From positions 1 through 41,317 of the forward strand of contig CAZUXY010000045.1 in assembly GCA_964624235.1 (NCBI GenBank): a DNA stretch of 41,317 nt. The letters run 5' to 3'. This document shows, one piece after another, positions 26,101 to 33,820 of this stretch. This stretch comes from CAZUXY01 sp964624235. GTDB lineage: Bacteria > Spirochaetota > UBA4802 > UBA5368. The first letter of the stretch is position 1. Every line of letters starts with the position of its first letter. The notes beneath the pieces are model-generated. The model did no database searches. It was not told where the DNA came from and saw only the letters and a program-made list of their open reading frames with translations. A program made the position numbers and the translations under genes.

Positions 26101-26964
26101 GCCCGGACCGAGGAAAAGCAGCGGCACACACCAGAAACGGTGCAGGCGGTCACGGCCGTTTTCCCTGGACCAGCTGTAGTCGAAAATCCACAGGAAGTTG
26201 CGGTGGCCGCCCTCCGGGTGGGTGTGGTGGTAGGTGAGGGGGAGAATGGGGAACCACCAGGTAAGGGTTCTCTGCCCCGCGGGCTTCTGTTCCTTTGAAG
26301 AATAGTAATGCAGCGGTGAGATGGTGGTGCGGTTTTTCACCACGATGTTCGCGTGATCGTAGAGATAGTATTTCGAATACCACAGGGGCGAGAAAAAGGT
26401 GGACCCCTCCTCGACAGAGGTGCGTTCGTACCATTTCCTTTCCCGGTGGAAAGCGCTGCGGTACAGGGGCGGCACCAGAAAATACGAGCGGCTCGATTGC
26501 GGGCCCGTTGCCTTTCCCCACCAGAACAGATAGATGAACGACCGGTCGTAGGAACTTTTATCGTATTGAGTATAATAGAGCGGGCTGAGGGTCAGGTGAC
26601 GGTCTCCGTCACGCCGGTGGTAATAGAGAAAGAGGGGGATAATGGTCTTGCGCCGGTTGTCGATCTTGCTGTCAAGCCGGTACCAGAAGGGCAGTATCCT
26701 GAGCGACGTGTAGCGCGGGTAGTCGGTGCTCTTGTAAAGCCAGAAGATCATCAGCGAACGGTGGTTTTCCCATTTCTCCCTTTCGATGAAAAAAGCATTA
26801 ATGGAGTATTTTTCTTCTTTTTCGCTGCCGAAGATTTTGTGTTCTTCTTCGTCCAGATCGGACCAGTCGCGGGCGTGCCCCCGGTTTCCGCCTGCCGCGA
26901 TGAACGCCAGGATCATCAACACTACTGAAAAGCAAAACAATAACCGTGATGTGGGTTTAGCCAT
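23149..26964 (-). CDS. Very large secreted aromatic-rich repeat protein, unknown
   Basis: A 1271-residue protein with an N-terminal signal peptide (about residues 1-31) and no other clear membrane helix. The mature chain is extremely rich in Tyr, Trp, Phe and Arg and is built from dozens of short units of the kind [FLW][FL]PL[YWF]YxxR (for example RFFPLIWHKK, LLPLSWITWD, LFPLYYWSRTE, WLLPLYYHRES) every 20-50 residues. A longer super-repeat, W-x-P-x-x-P-x-x-Y-x-x-x-x, H-x-N-L-L-W/G-I-x-D, RRFW-x-x-PL, recurs near residues 231, 367 and 993. Alternating short beta strands with polar turns would suit a beta-barrel, beta-solenoid or other extended surface or outer-membrane structure; this is inference. 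I do not know the family. It starts eight bases after the hutG-like gene. Confidence 0.8.
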   Translation of the reverse strand: MAKPTSRLLFCFSVVLMILAFIAAGGNRGHARDWSDLDEEEHKIFGSEKEEKYSINAFFIEREKWENHRSLMIFWLYKSTDYPRYTSLRILPFWYRLDSKIDNRRKTIIPLFLYYHRRDGDRHLTLSPLYYTQYDKSSYDRSFIYLFWWGKATGPQSSRSYFLVPPLYRSAFHRERKWYERTSVEEGSTFFSPLWYSKYYLYDHANIVVKNRTTISPLHYYSSKEQKPAGQRTLTWWFPILPLTYHHTHPEGGHRNFLWIFDYSWSRENGRDRLHRFWCVPLLFLGPGAQGYAHILPPVFMRFKREDGEHYTHLLPLFARWKKSEARLIEKESRWDVAYSQGLITPLFGRTKTSVGAGKWDGERYGGSLWFPVVPVFYYSRDRREGSHVNLLWVLDWRTNPDGTFRQFWFFPLVFHQTGPSGYRYYIPFYMRPAGWSEQEGVSWSLVHYHRWAPGEKTRWLLPHYYSVSEKEKTKTNLWFPLYWHNRNPKREYTLFLPLYFSYASPDRKVNFNILGLSKSIAAGPSPVAGVGVGRGEGGWYFDTDISWLYDVVSVSTRITLIKKPVITDLEEGKSPVDKGVSDGTRDRVTLHDKKEGGRENSSYFWGFHFLFGLVAFERADSRRHFRLLPLSWITWDKESADRVQWFLNYLNYRSGETRYFVFFPLYGMQRQGASYRKGYLLNLYWSEYNDTEKLREHTVLWPFVNWYRSPGRSGWRFFPLIWHKKRIAENRETARTISPLYYSGTVTEKEPYRQTRTSLSPFHRYRKVSTDTVDSSTRWFPIIPLVYYSRTESYTIPRIESDKMITTFATRRVKKGAEAASFLFPLYYWSRTENRYGTPERYDRRFSLLGLPLLYYSRVLRTGIEPGVQGRPYRRQETSFFLMGYYRHTEPGYYHSNLLLGLYWYTRETNNNSRSLTLLYGIFHASRSDEKEGYFSEGKYRRRPVAVRSSWLFPLYYSRHRHSPENDNFSKKVFLTPLWCRVKTEWGGNDSKGRLTFWAPVIPLVYYHRTPDRRHFNLLGIVDRSVDETVYTPHRRFWLLPLYYHRESPYSTTSFIAGLYLHSSTYYKRQNFLLLYDHRLRTNTNEESYGALLGLARYEVSPQLKRFRLAYGLLLNYKSHRNGPDYSVNVLWFLYSQKRSGDYFRTSFMPLWYYGRDSEGWDLCLPPLLTYMNDRGDRGKFQMWALGALWYRNYRPQEERDRRALLLGIPYYHVEKPERGYSSTGSLWGLLWEYETESDTNFTKFSLLKFLYKRVNMNGEVSHRVMGIRF

Positions 26965-26972
26965 GACCGGCG

Positions 26973-27779
26973 TTACCTGATATATTTAGTATAAAACCGG
27001 CTGATGCCGTCCCAGAGCCTGTCTCTCAGGTGTTTAAGCCGCAGTTCGTCTACTTTAAGAAAATCGTAGTTGAAATACCTGTCGTTCAGAAAGAGCGAAC
27101 GTGACACCGAGATCCTGAGCAGGGGGATGCCGCTTCCCGCGTATTTCTGCATTATGAACCCCCCGAAGGGCGGATTGTTTACGGTCAGTTTTTCGGCCAC
27201 CGTCGCGTCTTCATCCGAGACGAATTTCTTCATGCTGTCGGCCAGCCCCGCGGCCAGTTCCGCCCTGGCGGCGTGCACCGTTTTACCGTCTTTTTCAATG
27301 CAGCTGGTTATTGAAAGTAGGGGCCGCGGCATCCCCTTGTCAACCGCGTTTTTTGGTCCCACCGGCATCATGGTATGGCATTCCAGTATCAGCCGGATAT
27401 CTCCCTCCGCGATCGTCTTCTGTAACGTGTCGTGAAAAGTGGAATAGTAACGGCGTATCAGGTTGGCCAGGGCGATATGGTCGGGGAACACGTCCCCGTG
27501 AAAAACCGCCTTGCCCGACGATGTCTCCTGTTTGACCACCCCGTCGCCGTAACGCGGCGGCAGGTGCAGGTGGGAACGGTCCGTATCGATGAAAAGCCGT
27601 GATACTTCGGTGTCCAGTTTCGCCTTTACACGGTCGTCCAGGGCGTAGAGTTCATTGGCGCAGGTATCGGCCTCCAGGAAGATGTCGTACTCGTTTACCC
27701 CGCAAAAGGCCAGCAGTTCCTCGGGGATTTTGTACCCCCCGTGCGGTATAATGATAAAAATCGGCAGCCTGCTCGACAC
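26973..27779 (-). CDS. N-formylglutamate amidohydrolase-like protein
   Basis: A 268-residue member of the N-formylglutamate deformylase family, zinc enzymes of the M14-like amidohydrolase fold that hydrolyse N-formylglutamate to glutamate and formate at the end of one histidine-degradation route. Motifs in order: IIIPHGGYKIP (residues about 8-18), EADTCANELYAL, VSRLFIDTDRSH, LILECHTMM (metal/catalytic region) and NNPPFGGFIMQKYA. No hut genes are nearby, so the real substrate may differ. The GTG start at 27779 follows a GGGGAG site. It precedes the 1271-residue gene by eight bases and probably shares its transcript. Confidence 0.83.
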   Translation of the reverse strand: MSSRLPIFIIIPHGGYKIPEELLAFCGVNEYDIFLEADTCANELYALDDRVKAKLDTEVSRLFIDTDRSHLHLPPRYGDGVVKQETSSGKAVFHGDVFPDHIALANLIRRYYSTFHDTLQKTIAEGDIRLILECHTMMPVGPKNAVDKGMPRPLLSITSCIEKDGKTVHAARAELAAGLADSMKKFVSDEDATVAEKLTVNNPPFGGFIMQKYAGSGIPLLRISVSRSLFLNDRYFNYDFLKVDELRLKHLRDRLWDGISRFYTKYIR

Positions 27780-27946
27780 GTGTTAACACTCCCCGGTCCT
27801 GTCGTGATTGTTACACCGTGTTCCTGTTATTGACGCAAATTAATATTGACGGAAGATTCCGTAAAGCCTTAATTCATACACTGAGGGGCCGCCGTGAGTG
27901 AGGGGACGGTTCCGTGAAACATGAAAGGGCAGGGTGCGGATGATAT

Positions 27947-28453
27947 ATGAAACCTTACAAAACAGACGAAATTGGAATGGCGATCCTCGATATTCTCGCC
28001 TCTAACGCGAAGATCACCGCCGAGGATCTGGCAAGGCAGCTCAACATATCCGAGTCCAGGGTCAAAAAATACATACGCCAGTTCGAGAAGGACCGGATCA
28101 TACTCCGCTACAAGACCCACGTCAACTGGATGCGGGTGCGCAACAACGAGGTCCGCGCCCTCATCGAGGTCAAGGTAATCCCCGAAAGGGGCGTGGGTTT
28201 CGACGCCGTGGCGGAATCCATATACCGGTTTCCCGAGGTGCAGGCAGTCTACCTGCTCTCGGGCAGCTACGACCTGCTGGTGCAGGTTGAAGGGCCGACA
28301 CTGCAGCAGGTTTCACTCTTCGTTTCAGAAAAACTCGCGACACTCAAGAACGTGCATTCGACGGTAACCCACTTTCTGCTTAAAAAGTACAAGGAAGACG
28401 GCGATATCCTGGTGGACCAGCCCGAGTCCAAACGCCTGCCGCTGAGTTTTTAA
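27947..28453 (+). CDS. Lrp/AsnC-family transcription regulator
   Basis: A 168-residue regulator. Residues about 8-55 form the winged helix-turn-helix (GMAILDILASNAKITAEDLA, RQLNISESRVKKYIRQFEKD) and residues about 70-150 the RAM ligand-binding domain (VRALIEVKVIPERGVGFDAV, FPEVQAVYLLSGSYDLLVQV). Such proteins assemble as octamers or dimers and sense amino acids or related metabolites. The gene diverges from the hutG-like gene across a 167-base gap that holds two TTGACG hexamers (27830 and 27846) and a GTGTTAACAC palindrome (27780-27789), so it may control itself or its neighbour. The endonuclease III-like gene begins four bases after its stop. Confidence 0.9.
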   Translation: MKPYKTDEIGMAILDILASNAKITAEDLARQLNISESRVKKYIRQFEKDRIILRYKTHVNWMRVRNNEVRALIEVKVIPERGVGFDAVAESIYRFPEVQAVYLLSGSYDLLVQVEGPTLQQVSLFVSEKLATLKNVHSTVTHFLLKKYKEDGDILVDQPESKRLPLSF

Positions 28454-28457
28454 ACGG

Positions 28458-29120
28458 GTGTACTCCCTCAACCGCATCTACCGTATGCTTTTCAGGGCCT
28501 ACGGCCCCCAGGGATGGTGGCCGGGACGAACCGGCTTCGAGATAGCCATAGGGGCCATACTCACCCAGAACGTGGCTTGGAAGAACGTAGAGCAGGCGAT
28601 AGCGGAACTGAAGAAACGAAGGGTACTTACTCCCGGGGCCCTCGATACGCTCCAGGCCGATCAAATCGCCCCGTTGATAAGGTCCGCGGGTTATTACAAC
28701 CGTAAGGCTGAAAAACTGAAGCATTTCCTCAAATGGTTCCGCGGATACGGGTACCGCTTTTCGGCGCTGCGCGGCATGGAGCCTGAATCGATAAGAAAGG
28801 AATTGCTGGCGATCAACGGCATCGGTCCCGAGACCGCCGACTCCATTCTGCTTTACGCGCTCGCGGTCAAAACCTTCGTGGTGGACGCCTACACCAGGAG
28901 GATCTTCGTCAGGCTGGGACACCTCAGGGGGGATGAACGTTACGAAGAGGTACGTTCTTTCTTTCACCGGCGCTTCAGGGGTACGGTACAGGATTATAAC
29001 GAGTTTCATGCACTGATTGTGGAACACGGCAAGGAGGTATGCAGAACGTCGCCCCGTTGCGGAGGATGTGTACTCGCAAAAGCCTGCCCTGCGGTCCAGG
29101 CTGTCGCCGGGACGTTCTGA
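28458..29120 (+). CDS. Endonuclease III-like HhH-GPD DNA glycosylase
   Basis: A 220-residue HhH-GPD protein of the COG2231 (endonuclease III-like) group. ILTQNVAWKNVEQAIAELKK is the family's opening, the helix-hairpin-helix is LLAINGIGPETADSILLYAL (about residues 114-133) and VVDAYTRRI carries the catalytic Asp. A [4Fe-4S] motif closes it (C, five residues, C, two, C, five, C at about 196-211). Where endonuclease III has the lyase lysine (GVGRKTA), this protein has Glu (GIGPETA), so it is probably a monofunctional base glycosylase. The start is GTG at 28458, directly after the Lrp gene with no clear ribosome site; coupling is likely. Confidence 0.87.
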   Translation: MYSLNRIYRMLFRAYGPQGWWPGRTGFEIAIGAILTQNVAWKNVEQAIAELKKRRVLTPGALDTLQADQIAPLIRSAGYYNRKAEKLKHFLKWFRGYGYRFSALRGMEPESIRKELLAINGIGPETADSILLYALAVKTFVVDAYTRRIFVRLGHLRGDERYEEVRSFFHRRFRGTVQDYNEFHALIVEHGKEVCRTSPRCGGCVLAKACPAVQAVAGTF

Positions 29121-29136
29121 AACCGTTAAATTTTAC

Positions 29137-29165
29137 TTGATAATACCGGTGGTATACGGTAGTAT
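29137..29165 (+). promoter_or_regulatory. Strong promoter with ATACC/GGTAT dyads
   Basis: TTGATA (29137-29142) and TAGTAT (29160-29165) are separated by exactly 17 bases. ATACC-n3-GGTAT fills the spacer (29143-29155), and GGTATA (29151-29156) is inverted again as TATACC (29169-29174). The three half-sites span the promoter and suggest a dimeric regulator. Confidence 0.55.
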
Positions 29166-29193
29166 GAATATACCATAGAATCAGGGAGGGATT

Positions 29194-29358
29194 ATGGATA
29201 TTAACAGTATCAGCGGAGCTGATGTAATGCCTCGGGGCGTCCTGGAAAACTCCAGGGATTACGGCGAAAACGTCAATACCCTTGAAAAAAAAGAAGGCGA
29301 AAAGAGTGTCATGGTAAAGGAAGAGAACAAGGGTACCACCATAGATATCGTCGCCTGA
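29194..29358 (+). CDS. 54-residue small protein
   Basis: Reading from the ATG at 29194 gives MDINSISGADVMPRGVLENS continuing to a TGA at 29356, 54 residues ending KGTTIDIVA. A GGGAGGG ribosome site and a canonical promoter lie directly upstream, so it is very likely real. It is hydrophilic, Glu/Lys-rich and has no signal peptide. The MDI-x-S-I start and xxIDIxA end recall small proteins annotated as putative motility proteins (YjfB-like), but the similarity is only partial. It is monocistronic and its stop faces the stop of the CBM48-like gene. Confidence 0.7.
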   Translation: MDINSISGADVMPRGVLENSRDYGENVNTLEKKEGEKSVMVKEENKGTTIDIVA

Positions 29359-29370
29359 ATCCTCACATTA

Positions 29371-30117
29371 TTATTGTATTTTCAAGAGAGAGCACAGCCT
29401 GCCGGATTCATCGGAGGCGGTGTTTTCGTTGTACAGGTCCGTGGTCCAGCGGCCGTCGATTACATACTGATACCGGTAGGTGCCCGGTGTAAGTTTTTTA
29501 TGCAGGCGCCAGATACCGTCACGGCCCTTTCTGAGGAGGTCGTTCTCAGGGTTCCAGTTATTGAAATCCCCCACCAGAGAAACCAGCCGCGCGTCAGGTT
29601 TGAATATACGAAATTCTATCGTCTGCCGGTCCAGGCGTCGGTATGTCACATGGGTCCCTTCAGGGAGGAGGGGAGGATTAAGGAGCGAAACGTACGAACC
29701 GGTTCCGTCGTCCTCGCGTGACGGGTTCGCCGGATCGCTGATCCAGGTGCCGTCCACGATGAGTTTATACCTGTGCTCACCGGCGGTATTGAAACCGGTG
29801 CAGAGATGATACCATACCCCGGCATTACTCCTTTCCATGTGAAGGATTTTCCAGTGGCTGAAATCGCCTGCAATACCCACCCGGCGGGAGTTCCTGTTCT
29901 TGTAGGTCACCAGAATGCCCGTCTGAATAATCTGGCGGCGGGAACGCATATCATAGCGGATGATCCGCGCCTCCCTGGGGGCTTCAGCGCTTTTCAGGAA
30001 CTGGAAATTATAGTAATTTTCTACAGGTTGTGCACCGTTTTCCGCCGGGCTGAAGGCCGCAATCAGCAGGGGCAGGAGGGGAATGATCCTCTTGCGCAGA
30101 GGCATGCGTAACACCAT
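29371..30117 (-). CDS. Secreted protein with two CBM48-like glycogen-binding domains
   Basis: A 248-residue protein with an N-terminal signal peptide (MVLRMPLRKRIIPLLPLLIA) and two tandem AMPK-type carbohydrate-binding (CBM48/E-set) modules. The first (about residues 80-150) reads VGIAGDFSHWKI, HRYKLIVDGTWISDPANP; the second (about 170-248) reads VSLVGDFNNWNPEND, YRYQYVIDGRWTTDLYN. The GDF-x-x-W core and VDG-W-x-x-D turn are the family marks. No catalytic domain is attached, so it may bind a glucan, an envelope glycan or a protein partner outside the cytoplasm. The ATG at 30117 follows GAGGT; a TTG at 30129 would add four residues. Confidence 0.87.
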   Translation of the reverse strand: MVLRMPLRKRIIPLLPLLIAAFSPAENGAQPVENYYNFQFLKSAEAPREARIIRYDMRSRRQIIQTGILVTYKNRNSRRVGIAGDFSHWKILHMERSNAGVWYHLCTGFNTAGEHRYKLIVDGTWISDPANPSREDDGTGSYVSLLNPPLLPEGTHVTYRRLDRQTIEFRIFKPDARLVSLVGDFNNWNPENDLLRKGRDGIWRLHKKLTPGTYRYQYVIDGRWTTDLYNENTASDESGRLCSLLKIQ

Positions 30118-30480
30118 GGATGACCTCAATATGGGTTAAAATGGGTTTCAGCGTTATATTAATTATGTCGATAAATAAAACAAAATAGTTAATCTAAAAA
30201 ATGTCAGAGCGGCGCAGAGTAGGGAAAATTCGTTGTAATGTCGTAAAAGACCAAATCCGGCAACGGTATGGAACATGAAACAGCGCCCGTGGGAAGGAAC
30301 CGCACTTGCCGGGAATTCCCTCCGGCAGCGCGGCGCCCGAAGAAAACTAATTGATTTTTATACATGGATGGTTTTTGCTGATTATGTCGTTTTATCCAAC
30401 GGTCGAACCCGGACGCTTTCCGCCCCCAGGGCGGGCCGGCGGGGGGAACGGCCGCAATCTCCGTTCAGGACAAGCAATAG
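30118..30480. other. Intergenic region before the FlcA-like gene
   Basis: No gene is supported. The left part is AT-rich and should hold the minus-strand promoter of the CBM48-like gene. A plus-strand 86-codon frame at 30275-30535 runs into the next gene in another frame and lacks a family and a good ribosome site. A GC-rich stretch with a GGCCG/CGGCC stem lies near 30434-30453. Confidence 0.4.
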
Positions 30481-33400
30481 ATGGGAGACAGCGAAGAAAA
30501 GACCACATATACCCCTGCTGAGATCAACGAGATAGACAGGATACTCGACCTCATGCCCGGCGAATCGGCCACGGTGACTCCCGAAAAGGAAAAACCGCCG
30601 AAGGACGATGAATTCGAGGACCTCACCGAGGATATTACGGCCGATCTGGAGTTCGTTGACGAAGCCCCCTCTCCCCGGGAGGAACTGGAAGATATCACCG
30701 ACCTCATCAGTCTGGAGGAAGAGGCCCCCGAGGAGATTTCTCCCTCCGTACTGGAGCCGGTCGAAGAGCTTGCCGGCCTGGATCTGGAGGAACCGGCCCT
30801 CGCCGGGGTGGAGGAAATTCCCGAACTGCCTGTAGAACTCCCCGAGGCCAGGGAGCCCGAGCCCCGCAAGGCGGCCCCTCCTTCGAAGGCGAAATCGCCC
30901 CTGGATGAGCTTGAAGCGCTTACCTCCCTCGAGCCGGAATCGGTCGACCGGCAGGACATCTCGGACGATCGGTTCGTGGGCGATACCTTCCGTGAACCGT
31001 CTCCCGGATTAAAAGCAGAAGCCGAAGAATTTCCCGAGATGCCGGAATTTGAAAAAGCCGCCGAAAAGATGCCCGGAGAGGTGAAACTTGAAAAGGAGGG
31101 GGATCTCGATATCGGTGACCTCTCCGATATATCGATGGAAGAGCTGAGGGACATCCCCGAAGCGGTGGATGAGGAGTTCCCCGAGATCAGCCTGGATGAA
31201 GCCCCCGCGCAGAGGGAAGCCCCGGTTTCGCTGGTTGCCGAAACCCCGCCTGCCGGGGAGATCGGCGGTGACCTGGAAGCGGGAGTGATCCCCGAGCCGA
31301 TGGCCCTGGACGAACTGGAAGAGATTAAGCCCGGTCCCCCGCCTCCGGTCAAACCTGTTCTTGATATCGACATGGGCGGTGAAGAGCTGGCGGGAATCCC
31401 CGGGATCGGCGAGATCGAAGAGATAGTAAAGGCCGAAAAAACCGCGCCTACCGCGTTCTCTGATGAAATTGAACCTCTGTCCGACGATGAGCCGGTTTCC
31501 GAGGGGACCGCTGAAGAGGGCGTGGACCTGTCGGCCAGGGAGCTGAGAAAGCTCAAGACCGCCCTGATGCTGTTTCATCCGGCGCTGAGAAAAACGGTCA
31601 AGGAAACCATCCTCAACGACCTGCTGCCGCCGGCCGAGATACGCCAGCTGGTGGACATGATAATCAAAGGCAAACCGGAAGACAATGTGCACCGGTTTCT
31701 TGAGAGAAAGCTCCAGCGGCGGATCGACATAAGCGCGGAGGCCGCGGAGAAAAAACGCCAGGTCATCACCTCAAGGCCCGCGTATACGAAAGAAGGGCTT
31801 GACAGGCAGAAGCGTTTGCTGAAAAAAACCGGCGTCATCGCGGCAGTCGCCGTCGCAGCCTTCGCGTTGACGGTCATGAGCTACCAGTTCATCTATAAAC
31901 CCGCAATGGCCAAACGGCAGATCGCGAAGGGGGTCGCGTTGATCCTTGAACCGGGCGACCCCGTCGTAAAAAAGGTGGAAGACTATCGCAAAGCCGAAGG
32001 GATCTTCGCCTATGTCGACAGGCACTACAAAAAGGACTACCTCCCCGGATATAACGCCTACGGCAGGGCGTATTTCGAGAAGCGCGAATTCGCCATGGCC
32101 TACCAGAAGCTCCAGAAGGCCCATCATCTCAATCCCGCCGACATCGAAACGCTGAACAATCTGGGTTATTTCTACGCGAGGGTCCCGGAGAATTACTTTC
32201 AACGCATCAGGCCTCCCGATTCCAGGGAGAGCAAACTGGACATCGCCATCAGGTATTACCAGATGGTGCTCAGCAAGAAACCGAACAACGTGACGGCGCT
32301 TTACGGTATCGGGAATGCCTATATGCACCAGGGTGAATACCTTAAGGCGCGACAGTTCTACGAGAACATACTCCGGGTCGACCGCAAGTCGGTCGTTGGA
32401 TACGCGGGGCTCCTTAACCTCTATATTGAAAGAGACACCATCACCGAGGTCATGGCCGTACATTATGACCTCGTGGACAAAAAGATGCTGGTCAAGATGC
32501 CGTCTTCGCTCCTGGGGAAACTGGCGGCTTATTATCTGGGGAAGAAAAGGACCGATAACACCAATATCAGGGTGGATTACGGCATCCAGTCGACGAAGTT
32601 CAAGGACCTGGCCGATAATCCTTATCCGGCGGTCAGGGGCGTGCTTGAGGCGCTCCATGAGCGGGATCCCAGGTATCCGCCCCTTTATCTGCTTTATGCG
32701 AAACTCAGCCGCGAACAGCAGAACCTTACCCTTATGGAAAATTACCTGAAAAAGGCTATAGCGGAAGAGCCCAACTACTTCGGCGCCCTCCATCTGCTGG
32801 GTGAGTATCATTATGAGGTAAAGGAACCGGCCAAGGCCCTTGGATATTTGAAAAAAGCGGAAAAATCCGTTAATTCCCCTCCTGAATTCACCCGGGAAGA
32901 TTTTTACCAAGAGACCGAGAGCATCGGTAAAACCTACTTTTACATGGGCAATATCTTCTATAATTTCTTCGACCGTGTGAAGTACCGCTTCGGGGACGAC
33001 CTCGAAGAAAGGGAGATGGACAGCGATGTGGAACAGATGGCCAATTTCGACATCGCCAGGGAAAAATACGACCTCGCGATCAGGGAGGGCTACAAGTCAT
33101 CGGAGCTTTCGTACAATCTCGGCAGGATTTATTACATGAAGGGCCAGTACGAAAAGGCCATGGACCACTGGATGTCCCTTTACGAGGATTTTGTTGAAAA
33201 CCCCGAGATCATGTTCGCCCTGGGCAACGCATTTTACCACATGGACAATCTGAGCGCCAGCCAGGGTGAATACCTTAAGCTCATCACCCTTTTCGAGCGT
33301 GAAGCTGATAAAATCAAAACGGTATTCCCCGACAGGGAAGACCACCTTAAGATATTCCAGATCATCTCATCGGCGTACAACAACCTGGGGGCGGTCTATC

Positions 33401-33600
33401 AGAAAAAGAATAATGAGACCAGGAGCAGCGTCAGTTACTGGAAGGCCATCGATTACGCGGCCCGTATAAACCGCGAGAACGAATTCGCCAGGGTAAACCT
33501 CGGCAGGGCATTCAAACAGCGCACCGAACCAATGCCGCCCATACTCGATGAGAATATCCCCTTCAGCCTGAAGCATTTCAGGGCTGAAATGCGCAAATAA
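30481..33600 (+). CDS. Large membrane TPR protein, candidate flagellar collar protein (FlcA-like)
   Basis: A 1039-residue protein in three parts. Residues about 1-345 are acidic, Pro/Glu-rich and low complexity, probably cytoplasmic. Residues about 350-440 are a compact charged helical region (LSARELRKLKTALMLFHPAL). One membrane helix follows (about 448-470, VIAAVAVAAFALTVMSYQFI). The last 560 residues are TPR repeats (YNAYGRAYFEKREFAMAYQK, VTALYGIGNAYMHQGEYLKA, LSYNLGRIYYMKGQYEKAMD), probably periplasmic. This layout (cytoplasmic N-terminus, one TM, long TPR) is that of Borrelia FlcA (BB0326), which builds the spirochaete motor collar. This is inference from architecture only. The ATG at 30481 follows AGGA; the gene is monocistronic. 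Confidence 0.8.
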   Translation: MGDSEEKTTYTPAEINEIDRILDLMPGESATVTPEKEKPPKDDEFEDLTEDITADLEFVDEAPSPREELEDITDLISLEEEAPEEISPSVLEPVEELAGLDLEEPALAGVEEIPELPVELPEAREPEPRKAAPPSKAKSPLDELEALTSLEPESVDRQDISDDRFVGDTFREPSPGLKAEAEEFPEMPEFEKAAEKMPGEVKLEKEGDLDIGDLSDISMEELRDIPEAVDEEFPEISLDEAPAQREAPVSLVAETPPAGEIGGDLEAGVIPEPMALDELEEIKPGPPPPVKPVLDIDMGGEELAGIPGIGEIEEIVKAEKTAPTAFSDEIEPLSDDEPVSEGTAEEGVDLSARELRKLKTALMLFHPALRKTVKETILNDLLPPAEIRQLVDMIIKGKPEDNVHRFLERKLQRRIDISAEAAEKKRQVITSRPAYTKEGLDRQKRLLKKTGVIAAVAVAAFALTVMSYQFIYKPAMAKRQIAKGVALILEPGDPVVKKVEDYRKAEGIFAYVDRHYKKDYLPGYNAYGRAYFEKREFAMAYQKLQKAHHLNPADIETLNNLGYFYARVPENYFQRIRPPDSRESKLDIAIRYYQMVLSKKPNNVTALYGIGNAYMHQGEYLKARQFYENILRVDRKSVVGYAGLLNLYIERDTITEVMAVHYDLVDKKMLVKMPSSLLGKLAAYYLGKKRTDNTNIRVDYGIQSTKFKDLADNPYPAVRGVLEALHERDPRYPPLYLLYAKLSREQQNLTLMENYLKKAIAEEPNYFGALHLLGEYHYEVKEPAKALGYLKKAEKSVNSPPEFTREDFYQETESIGKTYFYMGNIFYNFFDRVKYRFGDDLEEREMDSDVEQMANFDIAREKYDLAIREGYKSSELSYNLGRIYYMKGQYEKAMDHWMSLYEDFVENPEIMFALGNAFYHMDNLSASQGEYLKLITLFEREADKIKTVFPDREDHLKIFQIISSAYNNLGAVYQKKNNETRSSVSYWKAIDYAARINRENEFARVNLGRAFKQRTEPMPPILDENIPFSLKHFRAEMRK

Positions 33601-33631
33601 TCCCGACGGCCCGTAATGTTCATTCATGCGC

Positions 33632-33663
33632 CGCGGACTGCGCCTTTATGGCGCAGCACCGCG
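33632..33663. terminator. Hairpin after the FlcA-like gene
   Basis: CTGCGCC (33638-33644) and GGCGCAG (33650-33656) form a perfect stem with a TTTAT loop, lengthened by CGCGG/CCGCG (33632-33636 with 33659-33663). It lacks a proper T-tract, so it may be a weak terminator or an RNA-stabilising stem. Confidence 0.5.
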
Positions 33664-33673
33664 TGAAAAATGC

Positions 33674-33701
33674 TTGTATTGTACCGGGGTTTCTGTATTA
33701 T
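33674..33701 (+). promoter_or_regulatory. Probable promoter of the helicase gene
   Basis: TTGTAT (33674-33679) and TATTAT (33696-33701) are 16 bases apart, giving a leader of about 110 bases before the ATG at 33821. Confidence 0.42.
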
Positions 33702-33820
33702 GTCTCATCTGCGCCGATACATATAACCCCGAACACTAAGACACCCCACCTGCCCAGCGCATAAGGTTATTCTGCGGCAGGGCGTATAGTGGTCCTGCGG
33801 GCCGGCATAGAGGAACATAC

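Noticed and set aside
30465..31556. Minus-strand 363-codon Ser-rich frame
   Set aside because: Mirror of the Glu/Pro-rich low-complexity part of the TPR protein.
31771..32910. Minus-strand 379-codon frame
   Set aside because: Antisense shadow of the TPR repeats in the FlcA-like gene.
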